A model generated the notes under the pieces. That model had not been told where the DNA came from. It worked only from the letters and a program-made list of their open reading frames with translations, and did no database searches. A stretch of 64,000 nucleotides of DNA from PHAA01 sp034927445 (GTDB taxonomy: Bacteria; Bacillota; Syntrophomonadia; Syntrophomonadales; Syntrophomonadaceae). The stretch covers positions 62,001 to 126,000 of the forward strand of contig JAYFPZ010000012.1 of the NCBI GenBank assembly GCA_034927445.1, given 5' to 3'. A program made the position numbers and the translations under genes. Of the stretch, positions 51,666 through 61,082 are shown piece after piece (the first letter of the stretch is position 1; each line of letters starts with the position of its first letter).

Positions 51666-54299
51666 TTATAATTCTCTCGCAATCTCTTCCATAACATAGG
51701 CTTCTATAATATCGCCCTCTCTGAGATCGTTGAAGTCCTTTACCCCAATTCCGCATTCATAGCCTTCCACAACTTCTTTAACATCATCCTTGAATCGTTT
51801 TAAAGATGATAGTTTTCCTTCATAAACAATAACCGAATCTCTTAGAACCCTCATTTCAGCATTTCTCATCAGCTTGCCGTCAATAATGTAGGAGCCGGCA
51901 ATGGTCCCGAAATTAGGAACTTTGAAAGTTTGCCGGACTTCAGCCCGTCCCAGATATTTTTCCCTGTACTCGGGATCAAGCAATCCTTCCATGGCCTTTT
52001 TCACGTCATCAATGGCTTCGTAGATCACCCGGTACAAGCGGATGTCTATATTCTCATCTTCGCCATATTTGCGCGCCTTGACGTCGGGCCTGACGTTAAA
52101 ACCGATGATGATGGCATTGGAGGCCGAAGCCAGCATGACGTCAGTTTCGGTTATGGCGCCAACCGCTGAATGAATAACATTTACCTTGACTTCGTTGGTA
52201 CTGAGTCTAAGCAGGGACTGAGCCAGAGCCTCAATGGAACCCTGTACGTCACCTTTAATTATCAGATTTAATTCTTTCATGCCGGTATTCTGCATCTGTT
52301 TGAAAAAATCATCCAGGGAGATCTTGCTGCTTTGCTTCTGGTCTTCCAGTTTCTTTTCGGTCAAACGCAGGCCGGCTATCTCTTTGGCGATCTTTTCATC
52401 ACAGACCTGGAATTTTTCGCCTACTTCGGGAACTTCCGACCAGCCCGTGATCTCCACCGGCATGGACGGATAGGCCAAATCAACCCTGCGCCCGCGGTAA
52501 TCGGTCATGGACCTGACTTTACACCAGGTGAAGCCACAGACTATGCTATCACCGATTCTGAGGGTGCCTTTCTGCACCAGCAGGGTTGCTACCGCCCCCT
52601 TGCCTTTGTCCAACTGGGCTTCAATTACGACGCCTTCAGCCTTACGATCAGGGTTGGCTTTAAGATCGTTCATTTCAGCCACCAGCAATACCATTTCCAA
52701 CAGATTTTCTATGCCCATGCCGTTTTTGGCTGATACCGGAATGAACATGGTGTCTCCGCCCCACTCCTCGGGGACTATATTATATTCGGTAAGCTGCTGC
52801 ATTACCTTATCCGGATTTACATCGGGTTTGTCCATTTTGTTCAGGGCCACCAGGAAAGGCACTTTGGCGGCCTTAATATGGTTGATGGCTTCAATGGTTT
52901 GAGGCATAACCCCATCATCCGCAGCTACGACCAGCACCACAATGTCCGTAAGGTTTGCCCCCCTGGCTCTCATGGCGGTAAACGCTTCGTGCCCCGGCGT
53001 ATCAATAAAGGTTATCCTGTTTCCATTGATCGTAACCTGATAAGCCCCAATGTGCTGGGTAATACCACCTGCTTCACCCGAGACTACGTCAGCTTTGCGA
53101 ATTTTGTCCAGCAATGAGGTTTTACCGTGATCGACATGACCCATGACGGTTACAATGGGAGAGCGTAGAATCAAGCTCTCTTCACTGTCCACGATCTCCT
53201 CCAGCATCTGCTCTTCCTGGCTGAGTTCCCGTTCAACGGTTACATCATACAAGCTGGCGATTATTTCAACTGTATCAAAATCGATTTCCTGGTTTATAGT
53301 CGCCATTATCCCCAGTTCCATCAATTTCTTGACGATCTCCGCGGAACCCTTGGCCAGTTTTTCAGCCAATTCTCTTACCTGGATGGAATCTCCCACGGTG
53401 ATGTGTTCAGGAGTTTGCAATACCAGTTCTTCCTTTTTCTTCTTATGTTTGCCCTTTTTCTGGGGACGGCTGTAATCCTTGGTAAACTGCGGTTTGGATT
53501 GTATGGTTTTTTTGCCGGGTTTACCCTGGTTATTGGTATATCCTGGTTTTCTAAGGTTACTCTGCTCAGCATCGCTTGACCGGGGTGTTTGATTATACCC
53601 CTGGTTGGATTTCTTCTCAAAAGGTTTAGGCGAACTCCCTTTACCCGGGGGCCCGGGGCGTTGCTCCGGGCCGCGCGGTGCCGGCGTTGTTGGTCTGGGA
53701 ACATGGGCAGACCTCGGCGTATTCTGCCGATTATCGGTTGAAACGGCGGTATGCGGCTTATTAAATCCAGGCGGTCGCTGGTCGGGTCTCGGGGGCATCC
53801 CCGGCCTAAAAGCCTGACTTGGTTTATTCTGATTATGAGGCGATGCGGGTTTTGAAACAGGAGGGGGGCCACCCGACCGGTTCTGGTTGTCAGGACGCCG
53901 CTCGGAACGCGGGCCTGCGGCTCCGCTGCTACGTACACCTGCGCCCTGATTTCGGCCTTGAAAACCAGGCTTTGGTTGTAAATCGGCCCGGGGTTTTGTT
54001 TCTTTTTGCGTTTTTCCGGCATCGGTTCTGGAACCCTGGCTAGACTCCTTGCGAGGCGGCGCCGGAGGTATGGATCGAGCCGCTGGGGGAGCAGGCTCAC
54101 TGGACGGTTTCTCCTGCACAGCTTTTGGAACCGGGCCTGATTGATCTCCCAGGCGTTTTCTGACCCAGGTAGCCTGTGAGTCTTCCATCGTACTCATATG
54201 ATTTTTGACATCCAAACCTAATTTCTGCAGGGTATCAACCATTTCCTTGCTTGGTATCCCCAACTCTTTCGCTAATTCATGTACTCTTATTTTTGCCAT
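51666..54299 (-). CDS. infB: translation initiation factor IF-2
   Basis: 877 residues. N-terminal IF2-N winged segment (VHELAKELGIPSKEMVDTLQ), a low-complexity Pro/Arg/Asn/Gln/Gly linker (about 60-300), a second IF2-N, the GTPase with GHVDHGKTSLLDKIR (about 388), DTPGHEAF and NKMDKPD, and domains II-IV. It delivers initiator tRNA and promotes subunit joining. It overlaps the end of ylxQ by 13 bases, typical of the nusA operon. Confidence 0.96.
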   Translation of the reverse strand: MAKIRVHELAKELGIPSKEMVDTLQKLGLDVKNHMSTMEDSQATWVRKRLGDQSGPVPKAVQEKPSSEPAPPAARSIPPAPPRKESSQGSRTDAGKTQKETKPRADLQPKPGFQGRNQGAGVRSSGAAGPRSERRPDNQNRSGGPPPVSKPASPHNQNKPSQAFRPGMPPRPDQRPPGFNKPHTAVSTDNRQNTPRSAHVPRPTTPAPRGPEQRPGPPGKGSSPKPFEKKSNQGYNQTPRSSDAEQSNLRKPGYTNNQGKPGKKTIQSKPQFTKDYSRPQKKGKHKKKKEELVLQTPEHITVGDSIQVRELAEKLAKGSAEIVKKLMELGIMATINQEIDFDTVEIIASLYDVTVERELSQEEQMLEEIVDSEESLILRSPIVTVMGHVDHGKTSLLDKIRKADVVSGEAGGITQHIGAYQVTINGNRITFIDTPGHEAFTAMRARGANLTDIVVLVVAADDGVMPQTIEAINHIKAAKVPFLVALNKMDKPDVNPDKVMQQLTEYNIVPEEWGGDTMFIPVSAKNGMGIENLLEMVLLVAEMNDLKANPDRKAEGVVIEAQLDKGKGAVATLLVQKGTLRIGDSIVCGFTWCKVRSMTDYRGRRVDLAYPSMPVEITGWSEVPEVGEKFQVCDEKIAKEIAGLRLTEKKLEDQKQSSKISLDDFFKQMQNTGMKELNLIIKGDVQGSIEALAQSLLRLSTNEVKVNVIHSAVGAITETDVMLASASNAIIIGFNVRPDVKARKYGEDENIDIRLYRVIYEAIDDVKKAMEGLLDPEYREKYLGRAEVRQTFKVPNFGTIAGSYIIDGKLMRNAEMRVLRDSVIVYEGKLSSLKRFKDDVKEVVEGYECGIGVKDFNDLREGDIIEAYVMEEIAREL

Positions 54300-54631
54300 T
54301 CATCCACCCCCATACTTTCTGCCTCCATACCGGCTGCGGTGACAGCTTGCATAATCGCATCCGCTATTCCTGCATCATTTATAGTCACTGCCACTCGATA
54401 TTCTTTTCCGATACTATCTCCGATATCATACCTGCTTCCCAGAGTTATCCAGGGAATGTTATGTTTCATACAGTATTTCAATAATAAATCCTGTGAGTTC
54501 AAAGCTATATCTTTACTCATAAGCAGCATGCGGGCCTGGTTCTTCATTATACTGGCGGCTGCCGCCTTGACCCCTGATGATGCTTTGCCGGCCCGCTGGG
54601 CAATGCCGATGAGGCTGTAAACTTTTTTCAC
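54287..54631 (-). CDS. ylxQ: L7Ae-family ribosomal-like protein (YlxQ)
   Basis: About 114 residues with the L7Ae/L30e fold: IGIAQRAGKASSGVKAAAASI, then LLMSKDIALNSQDLLLKYC and the VTINDAGIADAI end. It probably binds kink-turn RNA. GTG 54631 has AAAGGTGG nine bases upstream and matches the family start better than GTG 54640. Confidence 0.9.
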   Translation of the reverse strand: MKKVYSLIGIAQRAGKASSGVKAAAASIMKNQARMLLMSKDIALNSQDLLLKYCMKHNIPWITLGSRYDIGDSIGKEYRVAVTINDAGIADAIMQAVTAAGMEAESMGVDEWQK

Positions 54632-54657
54632 GAAGACCACCCACCTTTGTTATGGTG

Positions 54658-54927
54658 TTATGGGCTTTGCAACTGTCCTTTGATAAGGTTGAGTACTTCC
54701 TCACTAATTTCCTGCTGCAGGGCTTTCTGCAGTCTTTTGCCTTTAACGGCTAAATTCAGGCACTCCGGGTCAGCGCAGACATAGGCGCCGCGTCCGGACT
54801 TTTTCCCGGTAGGATCGAGAGCAACTGATCCATCCGGGGTTCTGACTACCCGAATCAGTTCTTTCTTGTTCTTCATTACCCTGCAGCCCACGCACATACG
54901 CTGGGGTAATTTTCGCTCTTTAGGCAT
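54658..54927 (-). CDS. ylxR: YlxR-family RNA-binding protein
   Basis: About 89 residues: MPKERKLPQRMCVGCR start, LIRVVRTPDGSVALDPTGK, GRGAYVC and C-terminal LQKALQQ, the DUF448/YlxR pattern. A nucleoid- or RNA-associated protein of the nusA operon. ATG 54927 overlaps the nusA stop by eight bases. Confidence 0.93.
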   Translation of the reverse strand: MPKERKLPQRMCVGCRVMKNKKELIRVVRTPDGSVALDPTGKKSGRGAYVCADPECLNLAVKGKRLQKALQQEISEEVLNLIKGQLQSP

Positions 54928-55975
54928 CCAGTTCGGTCTCCTCCTGAGCCTGGCTCTCACTCTTTATATCAATTTTCCAACCAGTCAGCTTGGCTGCCAG
55001 GCGGGCGTTTTGACCCTCCTTACCAATCGCCAGGGAGAGCTGGTAATCGGGAACGATCACTCGAGCTTTCTTGCCCTCCCCTTCTATCTCCACTGAAAGC
55101 ACTTTGGAGGGGCTCAAAGCATTGGCGATAAATTTCTCGGGATCTTTGTTGAATTTGATTATATCAATTTTTTCACCGTTTAACTCGTTAACAATATTTT
55201 GTACCCTAATCCCGCGGGGTCCAACACACGCTCCCACCGAATCGATTTTCTCATCCATGGAGTAAACCGAAATCTTGGAACGGGAACCGGCTTCCCGGGC
55301 AATGGTCTTTATTTCCACCAGGCCTTCGTATATCTCCGGTACCTCAAGTTCAAACAAACGCTTTAGAAAGTAGGGATGAGTACGGGATATAAATACACTG
55401 GGACCCTTGGAGCTGTTTTTCACTTCATAAATATAGCCTTTTACTCTCTGCCCGACCTCATACCTTTCGGAAGCGATCTGGTCCGATGGCAGCATGATTC
55501 CCTCGGTTCTGCCCAGGTTAACCACGACCGTTTTTGATTCTATTCTCTGGATGCTGCCGGTTACAATTTCTCCTTCCCGTTCGGAAAACTCTTCAAAAAT
55601 AAGGCTGCGCTCCGCTTCCCGCAGTTTTTGCACGACAACCTGCTTGGCCGTTTGGGCGGCTATACGTCCGAAGTTGGAAGGGGTAACTTCAACATTTACG
55701 ACTGTATCCTCGGTAGCTGCGGGATCCAATTCCTGCGCTTCCGGCAATGAGATCTCCGTGCACGGGTCTTTAACCTCGGCACTAACCCGTTTTTGGGCAT
55801 AAACCTGCACTTCCCCGGTAATTTCATTCAGCTCTACGCTGACATTCTGTGAGGTGCCAAAGTTCTTTTTATAAGCTGTATTCAAAGCTGATTTTATGGC
55901 TTCAATCAATGCCCTCTGCGGAATACCTCTTTCTTTTTCCAATTCTCTTAAAGCCAGGATGAGTTCATGGGACAT
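54920..55975 (-). CDS. nusA: transcription termination/antitermination protein NusA
   Basis: 351 residues: N-terminal RNA polymerase-binding domain, S1 domain (GEIVTGSIQRIESKTVVVNLGR), then two KH domains with GACVGPRGIRVQNIVNELNGE and LAIGKEGQNARLAAKLTGW. It lacks the C-terminal acidic repeats of gammaproteobacterial NusA, as usual for Firmicutes. Modulates pausing, termination and antitermination. Second gene of the rimP-nusA-infB operon. Confidence 0.96.
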   Translation of the reverse strand: MSHELILALRELEKERGIPQRALIEAIKSALNTAYKKNFGTSQNVSVELNEITGEVQVYAQKRVSAEVKDPCTEISLPEAQELDPAATEDTVVNVEVTPSNFGRIAAQTAKQVVVQKLREAERSLIFEEFSEREGEIVTGSIQRIESKTVVVNLGRTEGIMLPSDQIASERYEVGQRVKGYIYEVKNSSKGPSVFISRTHPYFLKRLFELEVPEIYEGLVEIKTIAREAGSRSKISVYSMDEKIDSVGACVGPRGIRVQNIVNELNGEKIDIIKFNKDPEKFIANALSPSKVLSVEIEGEGKKARVIVPDYQLSLAIGKEGQNARLAAKLTGWKIDIKSESQAQEETELDA

Positions 55976-55987
55976 TTTTCTTCCTCC

Positions 55988-56449
55988 TTATATATCTGGA
56001 TACAGTCGGACTACAGATATCGCTTCACGATTCAAATGTACAATCTTGTCATCCATCTTCAAATCCAGAGTAGCAGGATTGACCTCGGCCAAAACCCCTA
56101 TAAATTTCTTTTTGCCATCCACCGGCTGTGAGGTCTTAACCAAAACTCTGGACCCCCGGTATTTAATAAAATCGCTTTCCTGTTTCAGGGCTCGGTCTAT
56201 TCCGGGGGACGAGACTTCCAGGTAGTCATAATCCAGATCCTCCAGGCTGTCGATATAGTCTTTGACAGCCCGGGTGGCAGCTACGCAGGTATCCGTATCT
56301 ACACCCTGGGCAGTATCAATATAGATCCTTAAAGTCAGCCCGTGTGGTTCTTTTTGAAACTCCAAATCATATAGGTCTACGGCGATAGCTCGCAGTTTTT
56401 CAGCTATGACGGCTCTTGCCTCCGGGCTTATAGCTTTGCGGGCAGTCAT
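55988..56449 (-). CDS. rimP: ribosome maturation factor RimP
   Basis: 153 residues with RimP N-domain (LRIYIDTAQGVDTDTC) and LEVSSPGIDRALKQESDFIKYRG. It helps 30S maturation and is the first gene of the nusA operon, with a promoter at 56551-56580. Confidence 0.94.
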   Translation of the reverse strand: MTARKAISPEARAVIAEKLRAIAVDLYDLEFQKEPHGLTLRIYIDTAQGVDTDTCVAATRAVKDYIDSLEDLDYDYLEVSSPGIDRALKQESDFIKYRGSRVLVKTSQPVDGKKKFIGVLAEVNPATLDLKMDDKIVHLNREAISVVRLYPDI

Positions 56450-56494
56450 TTTTACGCCTCCTGGGTTTGGTATTATTTCCTGGCAATTACAATA

Positions 56495-56522
56495 GAAAGA
56501 GTGGGCCGTTACCCACTCTTTC
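56495..56522. terminator. terminator between polC and rimP
   Basis: AAAGAGTGGG/CCCACTCTTT with a six-base loop. It lies downstream of the rimP promoter, so it may act as a leader attenuator as well as a terminator for polC transcripts. Confidence 0.6.
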
Positions 56523-56550
56523 TAATAAATATTAGCAAGAATATACTAAG

Positions 56551-56580
56551 AGTATAACACATTGCCATTTTATTATTCAA
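56551..56580 (-). promoter_or_regulatory. promoter of the rimP-nusA-infB operon
   Basis: Minus-strand TTGAAT, 18-base spacer, TATACT, about 100 bases before rimP. Confidence 0.55.
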
Positions 56581-56654
56581 GTATTCAAGTTTATAGCCAG
56601 TTTATCGTGTACACGGGGCCCCAATTCTGATCGTCTGCCAGCAGAAACCGAAGC

Positions 56655-59600
56655 TCAGGCGAAAAGACTTATCTGGTTCTTTTCCGGTAAACCGGCAAAA
56701 CAATTCTCTTTGCGCAGCATGTCCATGGCGCTTTTGTTTAACCTGGTCCGCACTTGAAAATCCTCGACCGACATATATTCGCCATCGTTCCTGCTGTTGG
56801 TTACCCCTTGGGCCGCGGCGGCGCCAATATTGGGCAGCGCTGCAAACGGCAGAATGAGGCCGCTTTCAGTCAATTTGAACTTGCGGGCATCGGATTTATA
56901 AATGTCTACCGGTTGGAAGTGATAACCCCGCGCGTACATTTCCAGGGCCAATTCCAAAATAGTTAAAAGCTTCTTCTCTTTCTGGGAGGCGCCGTAGCCC
57001 AGTTGGTTAATCTCTTGAATTCGGCGGCGCACCGCTTCATACCCGCCTAGGATTGTTTCCGCCTCAAAATCCTCCGCCCTGATCCCGAAGAAACTGGCGT
57101 AGAATGCCAGGGGATAGTTTATTTTGAACCAGGCGATGCGGTAGGCCATGGTTACATAGGCCACGGCATGGGCTTTGGGGAACATATACTTTATTTTCTG
57201 ACAGGACGTAATATACCACTCCGGCACCGCGCATTGCTCCATGATTTCAACATCTTTGGGTTTTAGGCCTTTACCTTTGCGCACCTTTTCCATAATTCCG
57301 AACGCTTCAATTTTATTCATGTTTTGATTTATCAAATAGGTCATAATATCATCACGGGTGCAGATAACCTCGTTCAAAGTAGCGGTTTTATCCGCAATCA
57401 GAGTCTGGGCGTTGTTGACCCACACATCGGTTCCGTGGGAAAGGCCGCTGATCCGCACCAATTCTGAAAAGGTAGTGGGCCGGGTGGCTTCCAGCATCTG
57501 CCTGACAAAAGGCGTGCCGAATTCGGGGATGCCATAAGTGCCAACGGTGCTGTCGATATCTTGGGGTGAAACCCCCAGAGGAGCCACCCCGGAAAACAAC
57601 TGCATGGTTTCCTTATCGGACAGGCTTATGCTGGAGGCTTTAATCCCGGTCAAATCTTCCAATTCTTTTATAACGGTGGGATCGTCATGTCCCAGTATAT
57701 CCAGCTTGACCAGTTGGTCACCGATGGCATGATACTCAAAGTGGGTGGTAACCACTCCGGAATCTTTATTGTCAGCCGGGTGCTGCAAGGGGGTAAAATC
57801 CAAAATGTTGCTGTCTTTCGGCACCACGATCAGGCCGCCGGGATGCTGTCCGGTAGTTCTGCGGACCCCGGAAACTCCCCGAGCCAGGCGGGCAACCTCT
57901 GATTCCTTGACCTCCAGTCCCTGCTTCTCCATATACTTTTTAACAAAGCCATAAGCAGTTTTATCGGCAATGGTGGATATGGTACCGGCCCGAAATACAT
58001 TCGAGCTGCCGAACAATTCTTCCACATATTGGTGGGCCCGGCTCTGATAGTCGCCTGAAAAGTTCAGGTCGATATCAGGAACCTTGTCACCCTCAAATCC
58101 CATGAAGGTCTCAAAAGGTATGTCAAACCCGTTTTTATACAATTGCTGGCCGCATTCCGGGCATTGCTTATCTTCGAGATCGGCTCCGCACCCCATACTG
58201 TTCTCTATAAATTCACTGTAATGGCAGCGGCGGCAAATATAATGCGGGGGCAGGGCATTGACTTCGGTAATGCCGGTAAAAAATGCCACCAGGGAGGACC
58301 CCACTGATCCCCGGGAGCCTACCAGATAGCCGTCTTCATTTGATTTCTTTACCAGTTTGTGAGCGATCAGATAGAGCACGGAGAAACCATGTCCTATAAT
58401 GGAAGCCAGTTCACGTTTAATGCGCTCCTCCACTATAGCCGGCAGTTCAGGTCCGTACACCGCATGCGCATTATGCCAGGTAAGCTCGGTGATTTCGTTT
58501 TCCGCCCCCTCTATCTGGGGCGGATAAAACCCGTCCGGGACAGGTTTTATCTCATCAATCATATCGGCAATCAGGGCGGGATTTTCGATCACCACGCGCC
58601 GTGCTTCCGTTTCACCCAGATAGGCGAACTCATCCAGCATCTCCGCGGTGGTGCGGAAATACAGAGGAAGCTCTTCTTCCGCGTCCTCAAAGGATTGTCC
58701 CACCTTAATGATCGTGCGGAATTTCTCATGCTGAGGGTCCAAAAAGTGGACATCGCCGGTGGCAACCACCGGTTTCCGGTAAGTTTGGCCCAGCTTGACG
58801 ATGGCCCGGTTAATATCGGCCAATTCTTCTTCTGATTTGACCAGCCCCTTGCGCAGCATAAAAGCATTGTTGCCCAGCGGCTGAATTTCCAAATAATCAT
58901 AAAAGGAAACGATGGTCTCCAGCTCTGCCGGGGTTGCACCCCGCAGCAGGGCACGATAAAGTTCGCCGGCTTCACAGGCGGTGCCCAGCAACAGCCCCTC
59001 CCGGCATTTGTCCAGTTCCCGGCGCGGAATGCGGGGCTGCCGGTAGAAGTATTCCAGATAGCTAGTACTGACCAGCTGGTAAAGGTTTCTTAGCCCGGTG
59101 CGATTGCGGGCCAGCAGAATAATATGATAGGGGCGTTCTTTTTTATCTTCCTCGACCAGATATCCTTCCACCCCATAAATGATCTTCAGTTTATGATCAC
59201 TTTTCTGGTTCACCTCGCGCAAAGCGTCATAGGCAACCGGAAAGGCCTGAATACAACCGTGGTCGGTAATTGCCACCGCCGGGTGTTTCCATTGGGCGGC
59301 CCGGCGGACAAGCTCCTTAATCTCGGTTAAGCCGTCCATAGCGCTCATTTTGGTATGAGCATGCAGCTCAACTCTTTTTTCAGCACTGGTATCATCCCGC
59401 TGGTTTTTCTCCAACTGGGCATATTGTTCCATAAATAAGGCCGTTTCCTTTATGCGCTTGTCCCAGCGGATGCTCCCTTTCACTTTGAGGCGGTCACCCA
59501 CCTGTATCTTATCATCGTCATTTTTGTTCCAATAGGTTTTAACCGCTATGGTATCGCTGAAATCCGTCAGATAATAATAGACCGAGAGGCGCCCGTCCGG

Positions 59601-60314
59601 GAACACAAACACATCTTTATTCCAGACTTCTCCTTCCGTAACTATCGTATGGGGGCCTTCCTCAAGTTCGCTGATGGGAGTGGATTTTTCCTTGATAACT
59701 GCAACCTGTTTTTTCCGGTCGCGGTTAAAGGAACTGCGGCCGGTCTTAACCCGGTCCTGAACCGGCTCAATTATGTCCAATTTACGTTCGGAAAGCCAAT
59801 TCTCAGTTTCGTCTTCTACCTGTTCGCCCTGGAAAAGGGTTCGCACCAAAACCTGCAGGGAATATTCCTGCCAGAACCATTCAGCCAGATGCGGGCATAT
59901 TTCATCAGCAATTATCCGGTCATATACTTCTTTTTGGCTGCTGATGATATCGACCCGGCCCTTTTCATAGCGCCACCGGACCCCATTCAGCTCCAGGAGA
60001 TTTTTACCCGCACCGGCAATGCAGGATGGTAAATCGCTCTTGCGGGGCTGAAGCACACCGGCAATAAGATCAAATGATTCGTTTAATTCAGGAATCAGCT
60101 CAATCCCGTCCAGGAAATTATGGCAGGTGTGCAGTTGTTGTTCCGTATCCTTGAGGATAGGACTCCGAATAGGTTGGGGAACCAGGAGATATAATTTCCA
60201 GATGTGTTTTTCGCGGATAACTTCGACTTTATTTATTTGCGTACCGGTCCACACCGGGATCAATCGTTCATTAATTTTTCCATTGATAAAGTCTAGAAAA
60301 GGCAGAGACATCAT
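56655..60314 (-). CDS. polC: PolC-type DNA polymerase III alpha subunit lacking the exonuclease domain
   Basis: 1219 residues, versus about 1430 in Bacillus. It has an N-terminal domain, an OB fold (about 220-310), PHP (VELHAHTKMSAMDG, ITDHG, TACEAGE, TGDVHF), a zinc module (ICRRCHYSEF, CPECGQ), palm with VPDIDLNFSGDYQ, fingers/thumb, and the C-terminal NQISLFA beta-clamp motif. The DnaQ-like 3'-5' exonuclease normally inserted in the PHP domain is missing: GVEGYLVEEDKKERPYHI runs straight through. Main replicative polymerase. GGAGGG precedes the ATG. Confidence 0.96.
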   Translation of the reverse strand: MMSLPFLDFINGKINERLIPVWTGTQINKVEVIREKHIWKLYLLVPQPIRSPILKDTEQQLHTCHNFLDGIELIPELNESFDLIAGVLQPRKSDLPSCIAGAGKNLLELNGVRWRYEKGRVDIISSQKEVYDRIIADEICPHLAEWFWQEYSLQVLVRTLFQGEQVEDETENWLSERKLDIIEPVQDRVKTGRSSFNRDRKKQVAVIKEKSTPISELEEGPHTIVTEGEVWNKDVFVFPDGRLSVYYYLTDFSDTIAVKTYWNKNDDDKIQVGDRLKVKGSIRWDKRIKETALFMEQYAQLEKNQRDDTSAEKRVELHAHTKMSAMDGLTEIKELVRRAAQWKHPAVAITDHGCIQAFPVAYDALREVNQKSDHKLKIIYGVEGYLVEEDKKERPYHIILLARNRTGLRNLYQLVSTSYLEYFYRQPRIPRRELDKCREGLLLGTACEAGELYRALLRGATPAELETIVSFYDYLEIQPLGNNAFMLRKGLVKSEEELADINRAIVKLGQTYRKPVVATGDVHFLDPQHEKFRTIIKVGQSFEDAEEELPLYFRTTAEMLDEFAYLGETEARRVVIENPALIADMIDEIKPVPDGFYPPQIEGAENEITELTWHNAHAVYGPELPAIVEERIKRELASIIGHGFSVLYLIAHKLVKKSNEDGYLVGSRGSVGSSLVAFFTGITEVNALPPHYICRRCHYSEFIENSMGCGADLEDKQCPECGQQLYKNGFDIPFETFMGFEGDKVPDIDLNFSGDYQSRAHQYVEELFGSSNVFRAGTISTIADKTAYGFVKKYMEKQGLEVKESEVARLARGVSGVRRTTGQHPGGLIVVPKDSNILDFTPLQHPADNKDSGVVTTHFEYHAIGDQLVKLDILGHDDPTVIKELEDLTGIKASSISLSDKETMQLFSGVAPLGVSPQDIDSTVGTYGIPEFGTPFVRQMLEATRPTTFSELVRISGLSHGTDVWVNNAQTLIADKTATLNEVICTRDDIMTYLINQNMNKIEAFGIMEKVRKGKGLKPKDVEIMEQCAVPEWYITSCQKIKYMFPKAHAVAYVTMAYRIAWFKINYPLAFYASFFGIRAEDFEAETILGGYEAVRRRIQEINQLGYGASQKEKKLLTILELALEMYARGYHFQPVDIYKSDARKFKLTESGLILPFAALPNIGAAAAQGVTNSRNDGEYMSVEDFQVRTRLNKSAMDMLRKENCFAGLPEKNQISLFA

Positions 60315-60349
60315 TATTACCCTCCGGCGGCTGTAGTAACCTGTAAACT

Positions 60350-61015
60350 CTAATTCAACCTGTCAATACTCTGCATGCCCCGAGCGGTTGAAAGCCTTTG
60401 TATAACCTCGTCTATGCTTACTTCTGAAGGCAAGCTCAATAAAAGCTCAATTTCCAGCACGTCGCCGGAATCCAACCGGTTCAGGCTTATATTCTTGATC
60501 AGAACCCCCATATCTCCGAGTATGGAACCGACCATACCAACCTGACCGGGGCCGTCATTGACTACCAGCACCAGTCCTTTATACAGGCGCATCCCGGTAA
60601 AATGTTCTTCAAACTTGACAAAATAGATCAAGACAAACAGAATCAGCGCCGTGGTTACTACTGCCGGCATATACATACCGGCTCCTACCGCCAGCCCGAT
60701 GCAAGCAACCCCCCAGAGGCCTGCGGCGGTAGTTAAACCACGTACGGTAGCTCCCTCTTTCATTATGGTACCGGCTCCCAGAAAACCGATACCACTGACG
60801 ACCTGGGCGGCAATACGGCCGGGGTCGACATTGACGTTCTGATAAAACTGGAAATACATATCCACGGATACCACCATAGCCAAGGCCGAACCTACACACA
60901 CCAGGGTATAGGTCCTGAAACCGGCCGGACGGTTCAGACTTTCTCTTTCCAATCCTATAAGCCCGCCCAGGATGCAGGCCAGAGTAAGTTTAAAGATTAT
61001 CTCATAACTCGACAT
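60350..61015 (-). CDS. MgtC/SapB family protein, full-length
   Basis: 221 residues: about four N-terminal helices with GGLIGLERES and GFLGAGTIMKEGATVRGLTTAAGLW, followed by a soluble ACT-like C-terminal domain (about 145-221). It is a paralogue of the short form at 37701. Inner membrane; linked to Mg2+ limitation in other bacteria. Lies between proS and polC on the same strand. Confidence 0.9.
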   Translation of the reverse strand: MSSYEIIFKLTLACILGGLIGLERESLNRPAGFRTYTLVCVGSALAMVVSVDMYFQFYQNVNVDPGRIAAQVVSGIGFLGAGTIMKEGATVRGLTTAAGLWGVACIGLAVGAGMYMPAVVTTALILFVLIYFVKFEEHFTGMRLYKGLVLVVNDGPGQVGMVGSILGDMGVLIKNISLNRLDSGDVLEIELLLSLPSEVSIDEVIQRLSTARGMQSIDRLN

Positions 61016-61082
61016 CCCATAACCATCCTAATTCATTATTTATAAACGCCCCGAAAGGCTCCTCCCCTTACCGGCGGGGGAT

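Noticed and set aside
53375..54100. Long minus-strand frame inside infB
   Set aside because: Frame shadow of the low-complexity Pro/Arg-rich linker of IF-2.
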